NCBI RefSeq assembly: GCF_947488465.1
Contig: NZ_CANKZA010000004.1
Span: 292,279 to 356,278, forward strand
Direction: 5' to 3'
Origin: an uncultured Microbacterium sp.
GTDB lineage: Bacteria; Actinomycetota; Actinomycetes; Actinomycetales; Microbacteriaceae
Length of the DNA: 64,000 bases
Each line of letters begins with the position of its first letter. Positions within the stretch are counted from its first letter, which is position 1. Below the pieces are notes generated by a model. That model saw nothing but the letters and a program-made list of their open reading frames with translations. It was not told the DNA's origin and ran no database searches. Shown here one piece after another: positions 37,801 through 45,676 of the stretch. The position numbers and the translations under genes were made by a program.

Positions 37801-38838
37801 GTGCGGTATACGTTGAGTGTGGAGTACACCAAAGATTTCCGGGAACGCAACGAGTTGTTGGATCAGCTCGTCGAGCGTGGACTCGAGGTCCCGGATCAAC
37901 CAGCTGCACTGCAGTTCCTGACTCGAGTCGGCTACTTCCGCTCGGGGGCGTACCGATACGTTCTGCGCGAACTCCTGCCATCTGAGCAGATCAACCCGAA
38001 GCTTCGAGAGTTCCGCTCGGACCGTTACGTGGCGGGCGCCAGCTTCGATCACGTCGTTCAGCTCGAGGCTTTCGACTTCAAACTTTCACGTGTCTGCCTC
38101 GAGGGGCTGTTGGACTTTGAAGTGCGCGTTCGCGCGGCCATTGCTCACACTCTGGCGGCGCGCGACATCTCGGCCCACACCCGCATCGACTGCCTCGACG
38201 AACGGATGTGCAGTCGGCCAGCCAAGAACGGTACGAAGTTCGTGGCGTGGATGGAAACGTGCGAGACCGCTATCACGGCCGCGGCCGAGGATGAGGACTT
38301 CATCGCTCATCACCTCCTCAAGTACCCGGAGCAGCCGGTACCGATCTGGGCGCTCACCGAGGCGCTGAGCTTCGGGAAGCTACCCTTCCTTTTCGAGCTC
38401 CTGAAAACGGAGGATGCCCGCGAGGTTGCCCGGTCCTTCGGTTTCGAGCACCCGCGCCCGTTTGGAGCGGTGCTCCGCATGATGGTGGATCTCCGAAACA
38501 CGTGTGCTCACGGTTCCCGCTTGTTCAATCGAGTATTCAAGCGCTCTCTGTCGCTGAAGAGCCACGAGACCAAGGGCGTTCTGCTCGATCACGTCGTGGG
38601 CGAGGACTTCACGACCTCACCGAAGCCGCAGCAACGTGTCTACATCTACGCCGCCGTGCTCGCCTTCATGCTTCGCTCTCACGTCGCCGGCACGAACTGG
38701 CACATGAGCTTCAAGACGCAGGCGAGAAAGCTGGATATCACGCTGAGAGCCCCGGACGACACACTGGTCGTCTCGCGAGAAAGGAACATGGGGTTCCCCG
38801 TCGGATGGGAACAGCTAGAGCTCTGGAGCAGTTCCTAG
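37801..38838 (+). CDS. Abi_2 (AbiD/AbiF) family abortive-infection protein with HEPN motif
   Basis: A 345-residue protein. The N-terminus (LLDQLVERGLEVPDQPAALQ, then FLTRVGYFRSGAYRYVLREL) and the C-terminal signature LRNTCAHGSRLFNR match the Abi_2 family. Arg232 and His237 form an R-x4-H HEPN ribonuclease motif, suggesting RNA cleavage that arrests growth on phage infection. The GTG at 37801 was chosen from family alignment; GTG at 37819 is an alternative. It is the first gene inside attL, preceded by a terminator hairpin that probably limits its expression. Confidence 0.82.
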   Translation: MRYTLSVEYTKDFRERNELLDQLVERGLEVPDQPAALQFLTRVGYFRSGAYRYVLRELLPSEQINPKLREFRSDRYVAGASFDHVVQLEAFDFKLSRVCLEGLLDFEVRVRAAIAHTLAARDISAHTRIDCLDERMCSRPAKNGTKFVAWMETCETAITAAAEDEDFIAHHLLKYPEQPVPIWALTEALSFGKLPFLFELLKTEDAREVARSFGFEHPRPFGAVLRMMVDLRNTCAHGSRLFNRVFKRSLSLKSHETKGVLLDHVVGEDFTTSPKPQQRVYIYAAVLAFMLRSHVAGTNWHMSFKTQARKLDITLRAPDDTLVVSRERNMGFPVGWEQLELWSSS

Positions 38839-39086
38839 GTCGTGTTGCCAGACGCGGCTCGCATTATCGGGGCGAAGTCGCTCCCAGCAAGGGATGCAGA
38901 TCACCTCGAGGTGTGACTCGCCGGCGGTACGGGGATGTGAATGGGTTCTGTCGGTGGCAGCTCGAGGTCAGACGGACGCGGTTCGTACACCAGTAGTTTC
39001 CTTCTCTGAATGGGTTTTCGCAGGCGGCCGCAGTGCTTCGCGAAGGGAGAAAGGGCAACCGTCGATGACATTCCCGGTTGCGGCCG

Positions 39087-39650
39087 CTACGTCTTCATCT
39101 CACTCAGATTGATCGTTGAGTCGACGCTGAGTGCGATACGGAGCGTGTCGCGTGCGCGTCGATACCTGCTACGCACGGCGGTGAGGGGGACACCCAGAAT
39201 GTCTGCCACTTCGGGCAGTGCGAAGCCGTCCCAGTGCACAAGCTTGACGATCTCCGCGAGGTTCTCGTCGAGCCGATCGATCGCGTCGCGCACATCTGCG
39301 CCCTCGTCCGCGCCGTTTGTGGCCCGGGTGAGCGACATGGTGCTACGTAAACGGTCGACGAGCGCCAGCCGCCTACGTTCACCGCGTGCATGGTTCAGCA
39401 GCGTGCCCCGAGCTATCCCGAAGAGCCACATTCGAGCGCCCTCCGAGTCGGCAGGGAGTTCAGCGACCCGTCGCCAAGCGACCACCATTGTCTCGCCCAG
39501 GAGATCAGGAGCATCGTCGGGTCCCACGCGCCGTTGGAAGTACGCCGCGAGGGCCGGCATCGCATCAGAGAGAGCGATAGTCAGCCGGCGGGCGGGTTCC
39601 GAAGCGCGCGCTACGCGTCCGGGTCGAGACACTCGCCTTCGCCCTTCCAC
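39087..39650 (-). CDS. ECF-type RNA polymerase sigma factor
   Basis: A 187-residue sigma-70 family protein with region 2 (AYFQRRVGPDDAPDLLGETM, then VVAWRR) and region 4 (LVHWDGFALPEVADILGVPL, then TAVRSRYRRARDTLR). It directs RNA polymerase to specific promoters, probably under control of the upstream membrane protein. The start is uncertain (ATG 39650 or GTG 39632); either overlaps the preceding gene, implying coupling. An ECF sigma factor inside an AICE is unusual cargo. Confidence 0.85.
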   Translation of the reverse strand: MEGRRRVSRPGRVARASEPARRLTIALSDAMPALAAYFQRRVGPDDAPDLLGETMVVAWRRVAELPADSEGARMWLFGIARGTLLNHARGERRRLALVDRLRSTMSLTRATNGADEGADVRDAIDRLDENLAEIVKLVHWDGFALPEVADILGVPLTAVRSRYRRARDTLRIALSVDSTINLSEMKT

Positions 39651-40192
39651 ATGTCGATCGACCCCGGCGGGAAGCCCTGCCGTTCGAGCTCTGCCTGGGC
39701 CGCGAGAACAACGGCAATGCTCATCGCAAAGCGATACTCATCGTCGGAGCCGATCTGTGAGCGGTCGTACTCGTCGTACGAGCGAACCTGTGCCAACGCG
39801 GCGTCGATATCGACGAGCGAGACCACATCCGCGGACGCCAACCAGGTGCGTAGCGCGTCGGCTGCTGCCTTGTCGTTGACAATCGGGTCTCCCGACGTCT
39901 CCGTGCAGACGGCGCCGCTGGGCACCGTGTACTGGACGGTCACGTAAGGATCTTGGACGCCTGAGAAGAACCAGTCACGCACATCGGGGCTGGCGAACGC
40001 AGCGGCACCACCGCCGCCCAGGAGGGCCAGAGTCAGCCCAGTCGCCGTGACAGCACGCGTCGCTCGAGGCGCCCTTACCCCTGCCCCGCGGCGAGCAGCG
40101 CGGACCACCGTGCGCCGAGCGCGGCCCGATGCATCGAACCTCGTCCGAGGTGCAGCGTCCTCAAGCAACTGGTCAAGCGGATCAATCGACAT
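39611..40192 (-). CDS. Single-pass membrane protein, possible anti-sigma partner
   Basis: A 193-residue protein with a basic cytoplasmic N-terminus, one transmembrane helix at about residues 50-68 (TATGLTLALLGGGGAAAFA) and an extracytoplasmic C-terminal domain. It is upstream of and overlaps the ECF sigma gene, as anti-sigma or sensor partners often do. No zinc-binding anti-sigma motif is visible, so the role is inferred from context. A GGAGG lies 5-6 nt before the ATG at 40190-40192. Confidence 0.6.
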   Translation of the reverse strand: MSIDPLDQLLEDAAPRTRFDASGRARRTVVRAARRGAGVRAPRATRAVTATGLTLALLGGGGAAAFASPDVRDWFFSGVQDPYVTVQYTVPSGAVCTETSGDPIVNDKAAADALRTWLASADVVSLVDIDAALAQVRSYDEYDRSQIGSDDEYRFAMSIAVVLAAQAELERQGFPPGSIDMWKGEGECLDPDA

Positions 40193-40350
40193 GGTTTCCT
40201 CCAGCGGTGACAGTCTCACTCAGTACATGTCCACCGAAGACACGAATGTGCTGAGGGCAGATCAACGTAAGTCATCTCGTACATCGACAGCGTGCTCGAC
40301 CGAGGTCAGTCGGAGGATGCTCGCCTCGTTTGGCGAAGCGTCGCGAGAAC

Positions 40351-41157
40351 TTAGCTCATTCCACCCTGGACCTCGGAGTTGAGCGCATCGACGACGTCGC
40401 CGATCTCGTTCAACTTGAGTAGATCGATCGGACGAGCGCCGACCAGGTGGGAGTTGTGGCCGCAGAGCCATGCAGCGGCCGCCTCAGGCCGGTAAAGACG
40501 ATGTAGCAGCGCCGCGACCTCGTTCGGAATCTCCACCCGAGTAGGCGAGTGCTCGCCTCCGAGCCACCGATCGATAACGCCCATAGCGACGGGGCGGAAC
40601 TCGAAGGCGTCGACGCCGACGTGGAACTGGTTTCCGTCTGGTCCATGATCCCGACTATGCGTGTGACCGTGCAGCAGCGGGATCCCCTTATCGATCGGGC
40701 GGTGCTTGCTGTGCCGATCGATCTCCTGAGAGTCGCCCCAGTACGGATAGTGCGATGCCATGAGCCGATGGCCTCGGCGTGTGCCCTCGATGATCTCAGG
40801 CAGGATCACCCAGCCCGCAGCCTCGTAGATCGGCGCGAATCGCTCGATCGCTTTCCGCGACTGCGTGGCCGACGAGACTCGATCGTGGTTTCCCGGCACC
40901 AGATGCCGTCGCCCGTTGAGCTGAGCGGTCAACGCCACGCTGTCGTTGATCGGCCCGAGCGCGACATCACCGAGGTGGAGCACCACGGCATCGGTCGGAA
41001 CGACTGAGTTCCACCGCTCGATGAGCGCGCTATCCATCTCATCGACAGTCGAAAAGGGCCGGCCGGCGAGCTCACTGATGCGAGCGTGGCCGAAGTGGTG
41101 GTCGCTCGTGACGAAGTCGACCGCGTCGAAGTCGAACCATCCACGTTCAGCGGGCAT
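40351..41157 (-). CDS. Calcineurin-like metallophosphoesterase
   Basis: A 268-residue metal-dependent phosphoesterase with all family motifs: TSDHHFGH, HLGDVALG, PGNHD, SHYPYWG and LLHGHTHS. The substrate may be a nucleotide, nucleic acid or phosphoprotein. The ATG at 41155-41157 has GGGAG 8 nt upstream. It is third in a compact minus-strand operon with two uncharacterised proteins. Similar enzymes occur in phages and defence islands. Confidence 0.85.
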   Translation of the reverse strand: MPAERGWFDFDAVDFVTSDHHFGHARISELAGRPFSTVDEMDSALIERWNSVVPTDAVVLHLGDVALGPINDSVALTAQLNGRRHLVPGNHDRVSSATQSRKAIERFAPIYEAAGWVILPEIIEGTRRGHRLMASHYPYWGDSQEIDRHSKHRPIDKGIPLLHGHTHSRDHGPDGNQFHVGVDAFEFRPVAMGVIDRWLGGEHSPTRVEIPNEVAALLHRLYRPEAAAAWLCGHNSHLVGARPIDLLKLNEIGDVVDALNSEVQGGMS

Positions 41158-41177
41158 CCAATCCACTCCCTTCGACC

Positions 41178-41537
41178 TCAGGCGTTCCAGTGTGCGCTCC
41201 GCGGGGAGGCGCCGTCGGCGAAGCGTCGGATGAGCTTTCGACCTTTACCCAAGCCTGCCTCCACTCCGGAATGATCCACGACGTACAGCGTGAACACCTC
41301 CCGGCCGAGATCGCGATCGAACCGCGCTTCGGTGGCCGCTTCTACGAGATTCCAACTCCGCACCTGAACGGAAGTCCGGCCCGCGCGACCGAACGTGTAC
41401 GCCGCCTCCAGATCGGAGAACCAGAACCACTGCTCCTCAAGGCGAACGCCGAAGCCATTCGCGCGCTCGACGGTCGGCGTGCTCTTGGGTCGGTCGAGCC
41501 GATCGATGATGACGATCTCGTCATACTCGACGCGCAT
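41178..41537 (-). CDS. Hypothetical protein of the phosphoesterase operon
   Basis: A 119-residue soluble protein (MRVEYDEIVIIDRLDRPKST, then aromatic EEQWFWFSDLEAAYTFG). No family was recognised. The ATG overlaps the stop of the upstream gene by one base with AGGAG 5 nt before it, so it is firmly coupled. It lies 20 bp before the phosphoesterase start. Confidence 0.6.
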   Translation of the reverse strand: MRVEYDEIVIIDRLDRPKSTPTVERANGFGVRLEEQWFWFSDLEAAYTFGRAGRTSVQVRSWNLVEAATEARFDRDLGREVFTLYVVDHSGVEAGLGKGRKLIRRFADGASPRSAHWNA

Positions 41538-42277
41538 CACGACTCCTTCCTGAAGACGCTCATATCCCAGCCGGGCGACTTTTGATCTTCGATGAGAGAA
41601 TCACGGACCACGGACAGGGGCGGCGGCACGAGCCAATCCGACCAACGCTCTGTCTCCCCCTGATCACCGGTGGCGAAGCGATCGGGCCGCTTCCAGGCAT
41701 CCCAGACCAGCTCGAGAACGTGATGCTCTACGACGAGCGCAGCCCACCGATTTGCTGCCTCGATGGAATCAACGAGTTGCCCGCGCCTGCCAGCCAAGCG
41801 GTGTACGCGCGTGCTGCCGATCCGAGTAAGACCTACCTTGAACGTCGCCTCGGCAGCGAAGTGGATGAGGTAGACCAGGTGCGGCTCCCACCACCCACGC
41901 TCCACATTCGAGAAGTTGCCAGGAGCAGCCAGCTCGCGCCGCGCTAAAGCCAGCCAGTAGTCCCGCATCAGCTTCAGTTCGTCCAGCGATTGACCGCGCT
42001 TGAATACCTCGAACACGAATGTCACGGTCTCGGAGGGAAGGTCGACGTCCGCGCGACGATCGGCACGCAACCACGCCCTGCCCTGAGGGGTCTTCGGTAT
42101 GGGGCGCCACCAGTCCACGTTCTCGAGAGCATGCGTCGGGAGGGGGCAGCCGATGACCTTCTCGATCTCGGCGAACGACATGACGGCGCATTGGTCCGGA
42201 CTCACGCCGCTCAAGTAGTCGCTCAGCGGCGAGTACCTCTGCTCCTGACGCGTCAGCGCTCCTGAAGTGTCTGTCAT
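41537..42277 (-). CDS. DUF7662-like / GIY-YIG-like fusion protein
   Basis: A 246-residue two-domain protein. Residues about 15-85 (YSPLSDYLSGVSPDQCAVMS, then FAEIEKVIGCPLPTHALENV and WWRP...AWLRADRRADVDL) resemble the DUF7662 domain. The C-terminal part (LVYLIHFAAEATFKVGLTRI, STRVHRLAGRRGQLVDSIEA, then ALVVEHHVLE) has the strand-helix pattern of GIY-YIG/T5orf172 nucleases, with YLIHF and KVGLTR in place of the classical GIY and YIG. Function as a DNA nuclease is a hypothesis. First gene of the operon. Confidence 0.5.
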   Translation of the reverse strand: MTDTSGALTRQEQRYSPLSDYLSGVSPDQCAVMSFAEIEKVIGCPLPTHALENVDWWRPIPKTPQGRAWLRADRRADVDLPSETVTFVFEVFKRGQSLDELKLMRDYWLALARRELAAPGNFSNVERGWWEPHLVYLIHFAAEATFKVGLTRIGSTRVHRLAGRRGQLVDSIEAANRWAALVVEHHVLELVWDAWKRPDRFATGDQGETERWSDWLVPPPLSVVRDSLIEDQKSPGWDMSVFRKES

Positions 42278-42364
42278 GACCTTTCCCTTCTTGTGTGAGG
42301 CGCGGATTCGCCCACTGCATATAGGCCGCCGATTGCGGCGTTCGCGGACAAGAAAGCGTGAGAT

Positions 42365-42556
42365 TCATTCCCAGAGCGCAGAGCGCAGTTCGTCGATCTG
42401 ATCGACAGAGCGGGCAAAGTAGTCAGTCTCCGGGCCGTCAGCGAACGTGTCTCGATGTTCCAGCAGCGTCGCGCGGTAGTCGTCAACGGCGTTCGCGAGG
42501 ATTGCGAACAGCTCAGGGTTCTCGAGCAGCGCCACAAGACGCTCGTTGCCGTTCAT
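42365..42556 (-). CDS. 63-residue acidic protein coupled to integrase
   Basis: An acidic helical protein (MNGNERLVALLENPELFAIL...DQIDELRSALWE) with no recognised family. Its ATG overlaps the integrase stop by 4 bp (ATGA), making it the last gene of the AICE backbone operon. A small modulator of excision or a backbone accessory protein is possible. Confidence 0.55.
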   Translation of the reverse strand: MNGNERLVALLENPELFAILANAVDDYRATLLEHRDTFADGPETDYFARSVDQIDELRSALWE

Positions 42557-43680
42557 CGCTCAGGCTCATCGAAGAGCGAATCGATTGCATTAGCGGCGCG
42601 CTGCGCGACGTCGGAGCGGGCGTGGCTGTACCGCTCAGTCATCTGCATGCTCGAGTGCCCGAGGATCGCCTGAACGTCGTTCGCAGAGGCGCCGGCATCG
42701 AAGAGCAGCGTGGCGAGCGTGTGGCGCAGATCGTGAATCCGCAGATCAGTGCGATGCAGCTCCTTGCGCAGCGCGCTCCAGTCAATGGCCCGACGCACGT
42801 TCGACGCGTTGAGCCGACCGCCCCGAGGTCCAGTGAAGACGAGGTCGCTGCGACCCTTGCCGAGCACCGAGGCCGCCAGGTAGGGGACGAGCGCCGCAGG
42901 AATCGGCACAGCCCGCTCTTTGTGACTCTTGGGCGTCACCTCGAGTGTCTTGCCGTCGTTCCCAATGGTGAAGGAGCGCCGCACATGAATGGTTCGCTGG
43001 CCGAGATCGATGTCTTCGACACGCAGCGCAGTGGCTTCGTTCGCGCGCATGCCTGTATAGACAAGACCGGCGATGTAACGACGATGTGGCTCGCTCGCAA
43101 TGGCCGCCAGTAGCAACGGCACCTCCGAAGCCGTGAGCGCTCGTGAACGCAGACTCTTCGGAGCATCGTTGCGCGGCCGACGGGCAAGCCGAGCTTGGTT
43201 CAGAGGAACGATGCGCGCCCGCACCGCGCCGTCGAGAAGTCGACTGAGCACAGAGAGCGCATCGATCCGAGTGGAGCTACTTCCCGACCATTCCGCAATC
43301 GCCGCTTCGATCTCACCGGCGGTCAGCTTCTCGAGCTTGACGTGACCCAGCCATGGCTTCACCCTCAGACGCCATGCCCGCTCGTAGGCGCGGGAAGTAG
43401 ACGGGCGGATGCTGTCGGCGATGACAGCCCAGTAGCGCGCGTGCCACCCGATCAAGGTCAGGCTTCCATCCGGGAAGCGCTGCGCCTGAGTCTCGGCTCG
43501 GAGCTTCTTTGCCTCCGACAGTGTTGCGACGTAGAAGCTGCGCTCCCGCCACTCGCCGTTCATCCCGACAGCCCACACGCGCACTTGGTACTTCTTGCGG
43601 TCTTCGCGGTATCGGATGCCAGCGGGTAGCGCGCGACGCGTCTTCGGATCGATGCGCCCCACGCCGTCACCCGTCTCCAC
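42553..43680 (-). CDS. AICE integrase (tyrosine recombinase)
   Basis: A 375-residue integrase with an N-terminal arm-binding segment (GIRYREDRKKYQVRVWAVGM), a core-binding domain, and a catalytic domain with Arg in TGMRANEATAL, HDLRHTLAT, His in LGHSSMQMT and nucleophile Tyr in ERYSHA. It should act on the 44-bp tRNA-Phe att site. The GTG at 43678-43680 overlaps the xis end by 14 bp; a later GTG at 43660-43662 is possible. It is 5 kb from attL, farther than usual, because cargo lies between. Confidence 0.92.
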   Translation of the reverse strand: METGDGVGRIDPKTRRALPAGIRYREDRKKYQVRVWAVGMNGEWRERSFYVATLSEAKKLRAETQAQRFPDGSLTLIGWHARYWAVIADSIRPSTSRAYERAWRLRVKPWLGHVKLEKLTAGEIEAAIAEWSGSSSTRIDALSVLSRLLDGAVRARIVPLNQARLARRPRNDAPKSLRSRALTASEVPLLLAAIASEPHRRYIAGLVYTGMRANEATALRVEDIDLGQRTIHVRRSFTIGNDGKTLEVTPKSHKERAVPIPAALVPYLAASVLGKGRSDLVFTGPRGGRLNASNVRRAIDWSALRKELHRTDLRIHDLRHTLATLLFDAGASANDVQAILGHSSMQMTERYSHARSDVAQRAANAIDSLFDEPER

Positions 43681-43906
43681 GAGTACCACCCGCCTCAAGG
43701 AACTCGTCAACCGTCGACGAACGCCACAGCATGTGCTTGCCCATGTGCGCATCCGGAAATGGAAACCTGTTCTGCCGACGCAGAGAGTCGAAAGTCGACA
43801 GCGGCACACGGCATCGAGCGGCGGCCTCTCTACGCGTCAGGTATCCCGTGGCATCTACCTCGGGCGTCGCCCCAGTTTCGGCGACGATGGTGGCTCCTAT
43901 GGTCAT
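43667..43906 (-). CDS. Excisionase-like MerR/HTH_17 protein (Xis)
   Basis: A 79-residue winged-helix protein (GYLTRREAAARCRVPLSTFD, then SLRRQNRFPFPDAHMG) of the type that guides AICE excision. The ATG at 43904-43906 has AGGAG upstream and overlaps the rep stop by 4 bp. The gene is coupled between rep and int, the standard rep-xis-int order of pSAM2-like elements. Confidence 0.88.
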   Translation of the reverse strand: MTIGATIVAETGATPEVDATGYLTRREAAARCRVPLSTFDSLRRQNRFPFPDAHMGKHMLWRSSTVDEFLEAGGTRGDG

Positions 43907-45267
43907 GGCGTTCTCCTTTCGTGGGTTTGGTATCGGGCACGTGCCCTGTCGTTGCGCCACTCGCGCGCGGCGTTAGCTGCTTCGGTCGCAAGGACCTTGT
44001 CACCGTCCGTGAGCCACCCCATCCCGGCGTAGGACCACGAGCCGATGACCAGCACCTCATCCGGAGTGACGTCTTCCTTCGGCCTGACTTTGTCGAGCAG
44101 CGCACTGAGACGCCACGCGCGTCGAGCACCCCTGAGCGCACCGAGAGTCACGGAGTAGCGGCGCGACTTGGTCGAGAAGTGACCGCGGAATCCGAGCATC
44201 CCGTCCCACTTGTGCAGCTGCGCGTATGGCCCCTCTGCGTCCACGAACTTTGCGAGATGCCGCACCGTCTGCTTGACGCGCTGGATGTGTGCACGACCGC
44301 CACTCGCAGAGTCGAGGTCTTCCGTTGCCTTTGTCGCGTACTTGGCGATGTACGCAGCGACGGCACGATCGGAGAGAGAGCCGTCAAGTCCGTCGCGGCG
44401 AACGATCACGCGGGCATCGAACTGCTTGCCCCACCGGAGTTCCCGCGACCCGTCATCGCCAGGAGCCGGCGCGGCAATGACGTTGGTCTTCTTCACCGCG
44501 GCGCCGATCGCCTCGATGAGGTGCGACGTCGTGACGGATGCGGGAGCCGGCGGAAACGGATCGACCGGGTCGACGCCGTCGAGACGAATGATGGCGTGGA
44601 AGTGCACCACTCCCCTGCGCTGGAACTCGGCGACCTTCGCGAATTGCACCCGCACAAGTCGCGAAGCGGCGCGCTGAGTTACGCCGAGTGTGCGCGCCAG
44701 CTCCCGACGCAGCCGGATGGTGAACCGGCGCCAGAGCTCTGGCGCGTGGTACTGCCAGACCACCTGTCCGACGTAGTCGTAGCAATCAGGGCAGACGGCG
44801 TCGCCGCGTTGCGGGTCGTCTTCGGCGTGGGTGCAGCGACAACCTCTCGACATCCCGTGCTCACAGGTTCCGTCGCGACGATCAGTGGCGGTTGTGTGAA
44901 CTGCGCCAAAGGATGGCGCCGTCAGCGTCAGGAACACCATCGGATGAGTTGCGACCGCTTCAGGAACCTCCTTCATCCCGCCCGCGGCGCCGGCCATGAT
45001 CATGTGCCAGGTGTCGCCCTTATATTCGTGGCTGCACGATGCGCAGCGGATTGCGCGACGATTTCCGCAGCGGGTGAAGGTGATTCCGTCCGGCTCCCGC
45101 GACGACGCGTAGTCGGCGAGAATCTCCCCAGTGGGCTCGTGCAGCGTCGTCGACGAACCGACAAGCCGCACGGGATTGTGGCAGTAGCCCGTGGCTGCTG
45201 CGTTGCCCATCCACCGGTCATAGTCCGGGCTCCGCAGACGGCGAGCGACGGACTCAGCGAGAGGCAT
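43903..45267 (-). CDS. Replication initiator protein (RepSA-like)
   Basis: A 454-residue rolling-circle initiator. Cysteine pairs (CGNRRAIRCASCSHEYKGDT and CPDC) suggest zinc binding. FLTLTAPSFGAVHTT and the HUH-type motif GVVHFHAIIRLDG are the nickase signatures of AICE Rep proteins. It would nick the double-strand origin after excision. It overlaps the lipoprotein gene upstream by 14 bp and xis downstream by 4 bp. Confidence 0.88.
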   Translation of the reverse strand: MPLAESVARRLRSPDYDRWMGNAAATGYCHNPVRLVGSSTTLHEPTGEILADYASSREPDGITFTRCGNRRAIRCASCSHEYKGDTWHMIMAGAAGGMKEVPEAVATHPMVFLTLTAPSFGAVHTTATDRRDGTCEHGMSRGCRCTHAEDDPQRGDAVCPDCYDYVGQVVWQYHAPELWRRFTIRLRRELARTLGVTQRAASRLVRVQFAKVAEFQRRGVVHFHAIIRLDGVDPVDPFPPAPASVTTSHLIEAIGAAVKKTNVIAAPAPGDDGSRELRWGKQFDARVIVRRDGLDGSLSDRAVAAYIAKYATKATEDLDSASGGRAHIQRVKQTVRHLAKFVDAEGPYAQLHKWDGMLGFRGHFSTKSRRYSVTLGALRGARRAWRLSALLDKVRPKEDVTPDEVLVIGSWSYAGMGWLTDGDKVLATEAANAAREWRNDRARARYQTHERRTP

Positions 45268-45676
45268 CTGTCACCACCACAGGGACAGCGCAGCCGATGT
45301 CGTACGTGACGGCGGAGAAGTAGTCGTCGTACCAAACGACCCGGCAGATCTCGTCGGCCTCCCCCAGCTCGCGGCGCAGCTCTTGCCACTTGAGGATCTC
45401 GGCATCCGAGCACGTGTCGTTCGCGATCATCGGCCCGTAGAGCTCGATTTCGTCGGTGTCGACTGTCGGCGCCGTGAACTCTGCCCGCTTGACCTTCGCG
45501 GTGCTGTCCCAGTACTCGCCGAGGTTGCACGGAGCTGTGCGGAACGCTGGCTGCGGGTAGCTGACGGGTGCCGTTGAAGCGACAGATTCGCTCGGTGAGA
45601 GGACACCACATCCGGACAGAGAGGCGGTGAGGACGACCGCGACAGCGGCCGTGACGAGAGTTGCGGACCTGTTCAT
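45254..45676 (-). CDS. AICE-encoded lipoprotein
   Basis: A 140-residue protein with a signal peptide and lipobox SLSGC near residue 22, then a Ser/Pro-rich linker and a Cys-containing globular domain (CSDAEILKWQELRRELGEAD). It sits between the transfer ATPase and rep with overlaps on both sides, so it is part of the backbone. A surface role in mating-pair formation or entry exclusion is conceivable but unproven. Confidence 0.7.
   Translation of the reverse strand: MNRSATLVTAAVAVVLTASLSGCGVLSPSESVASTAPVSYPQPAFRTAPCNLGEYWDSTAKVKRAEFTAPTVDTDEIELYGPMIANDTCSDAEILKWQELRRELGEADEICRVVWYDDYFSAVTYDIGCAVPVVVTDASR

Noticed and set aside
43759..45309. 516-codon plus-strand open frame over xis and rep
   Set aside because: Antisense to the AICE backbone genes, which have coupled overlaps and family motifs.
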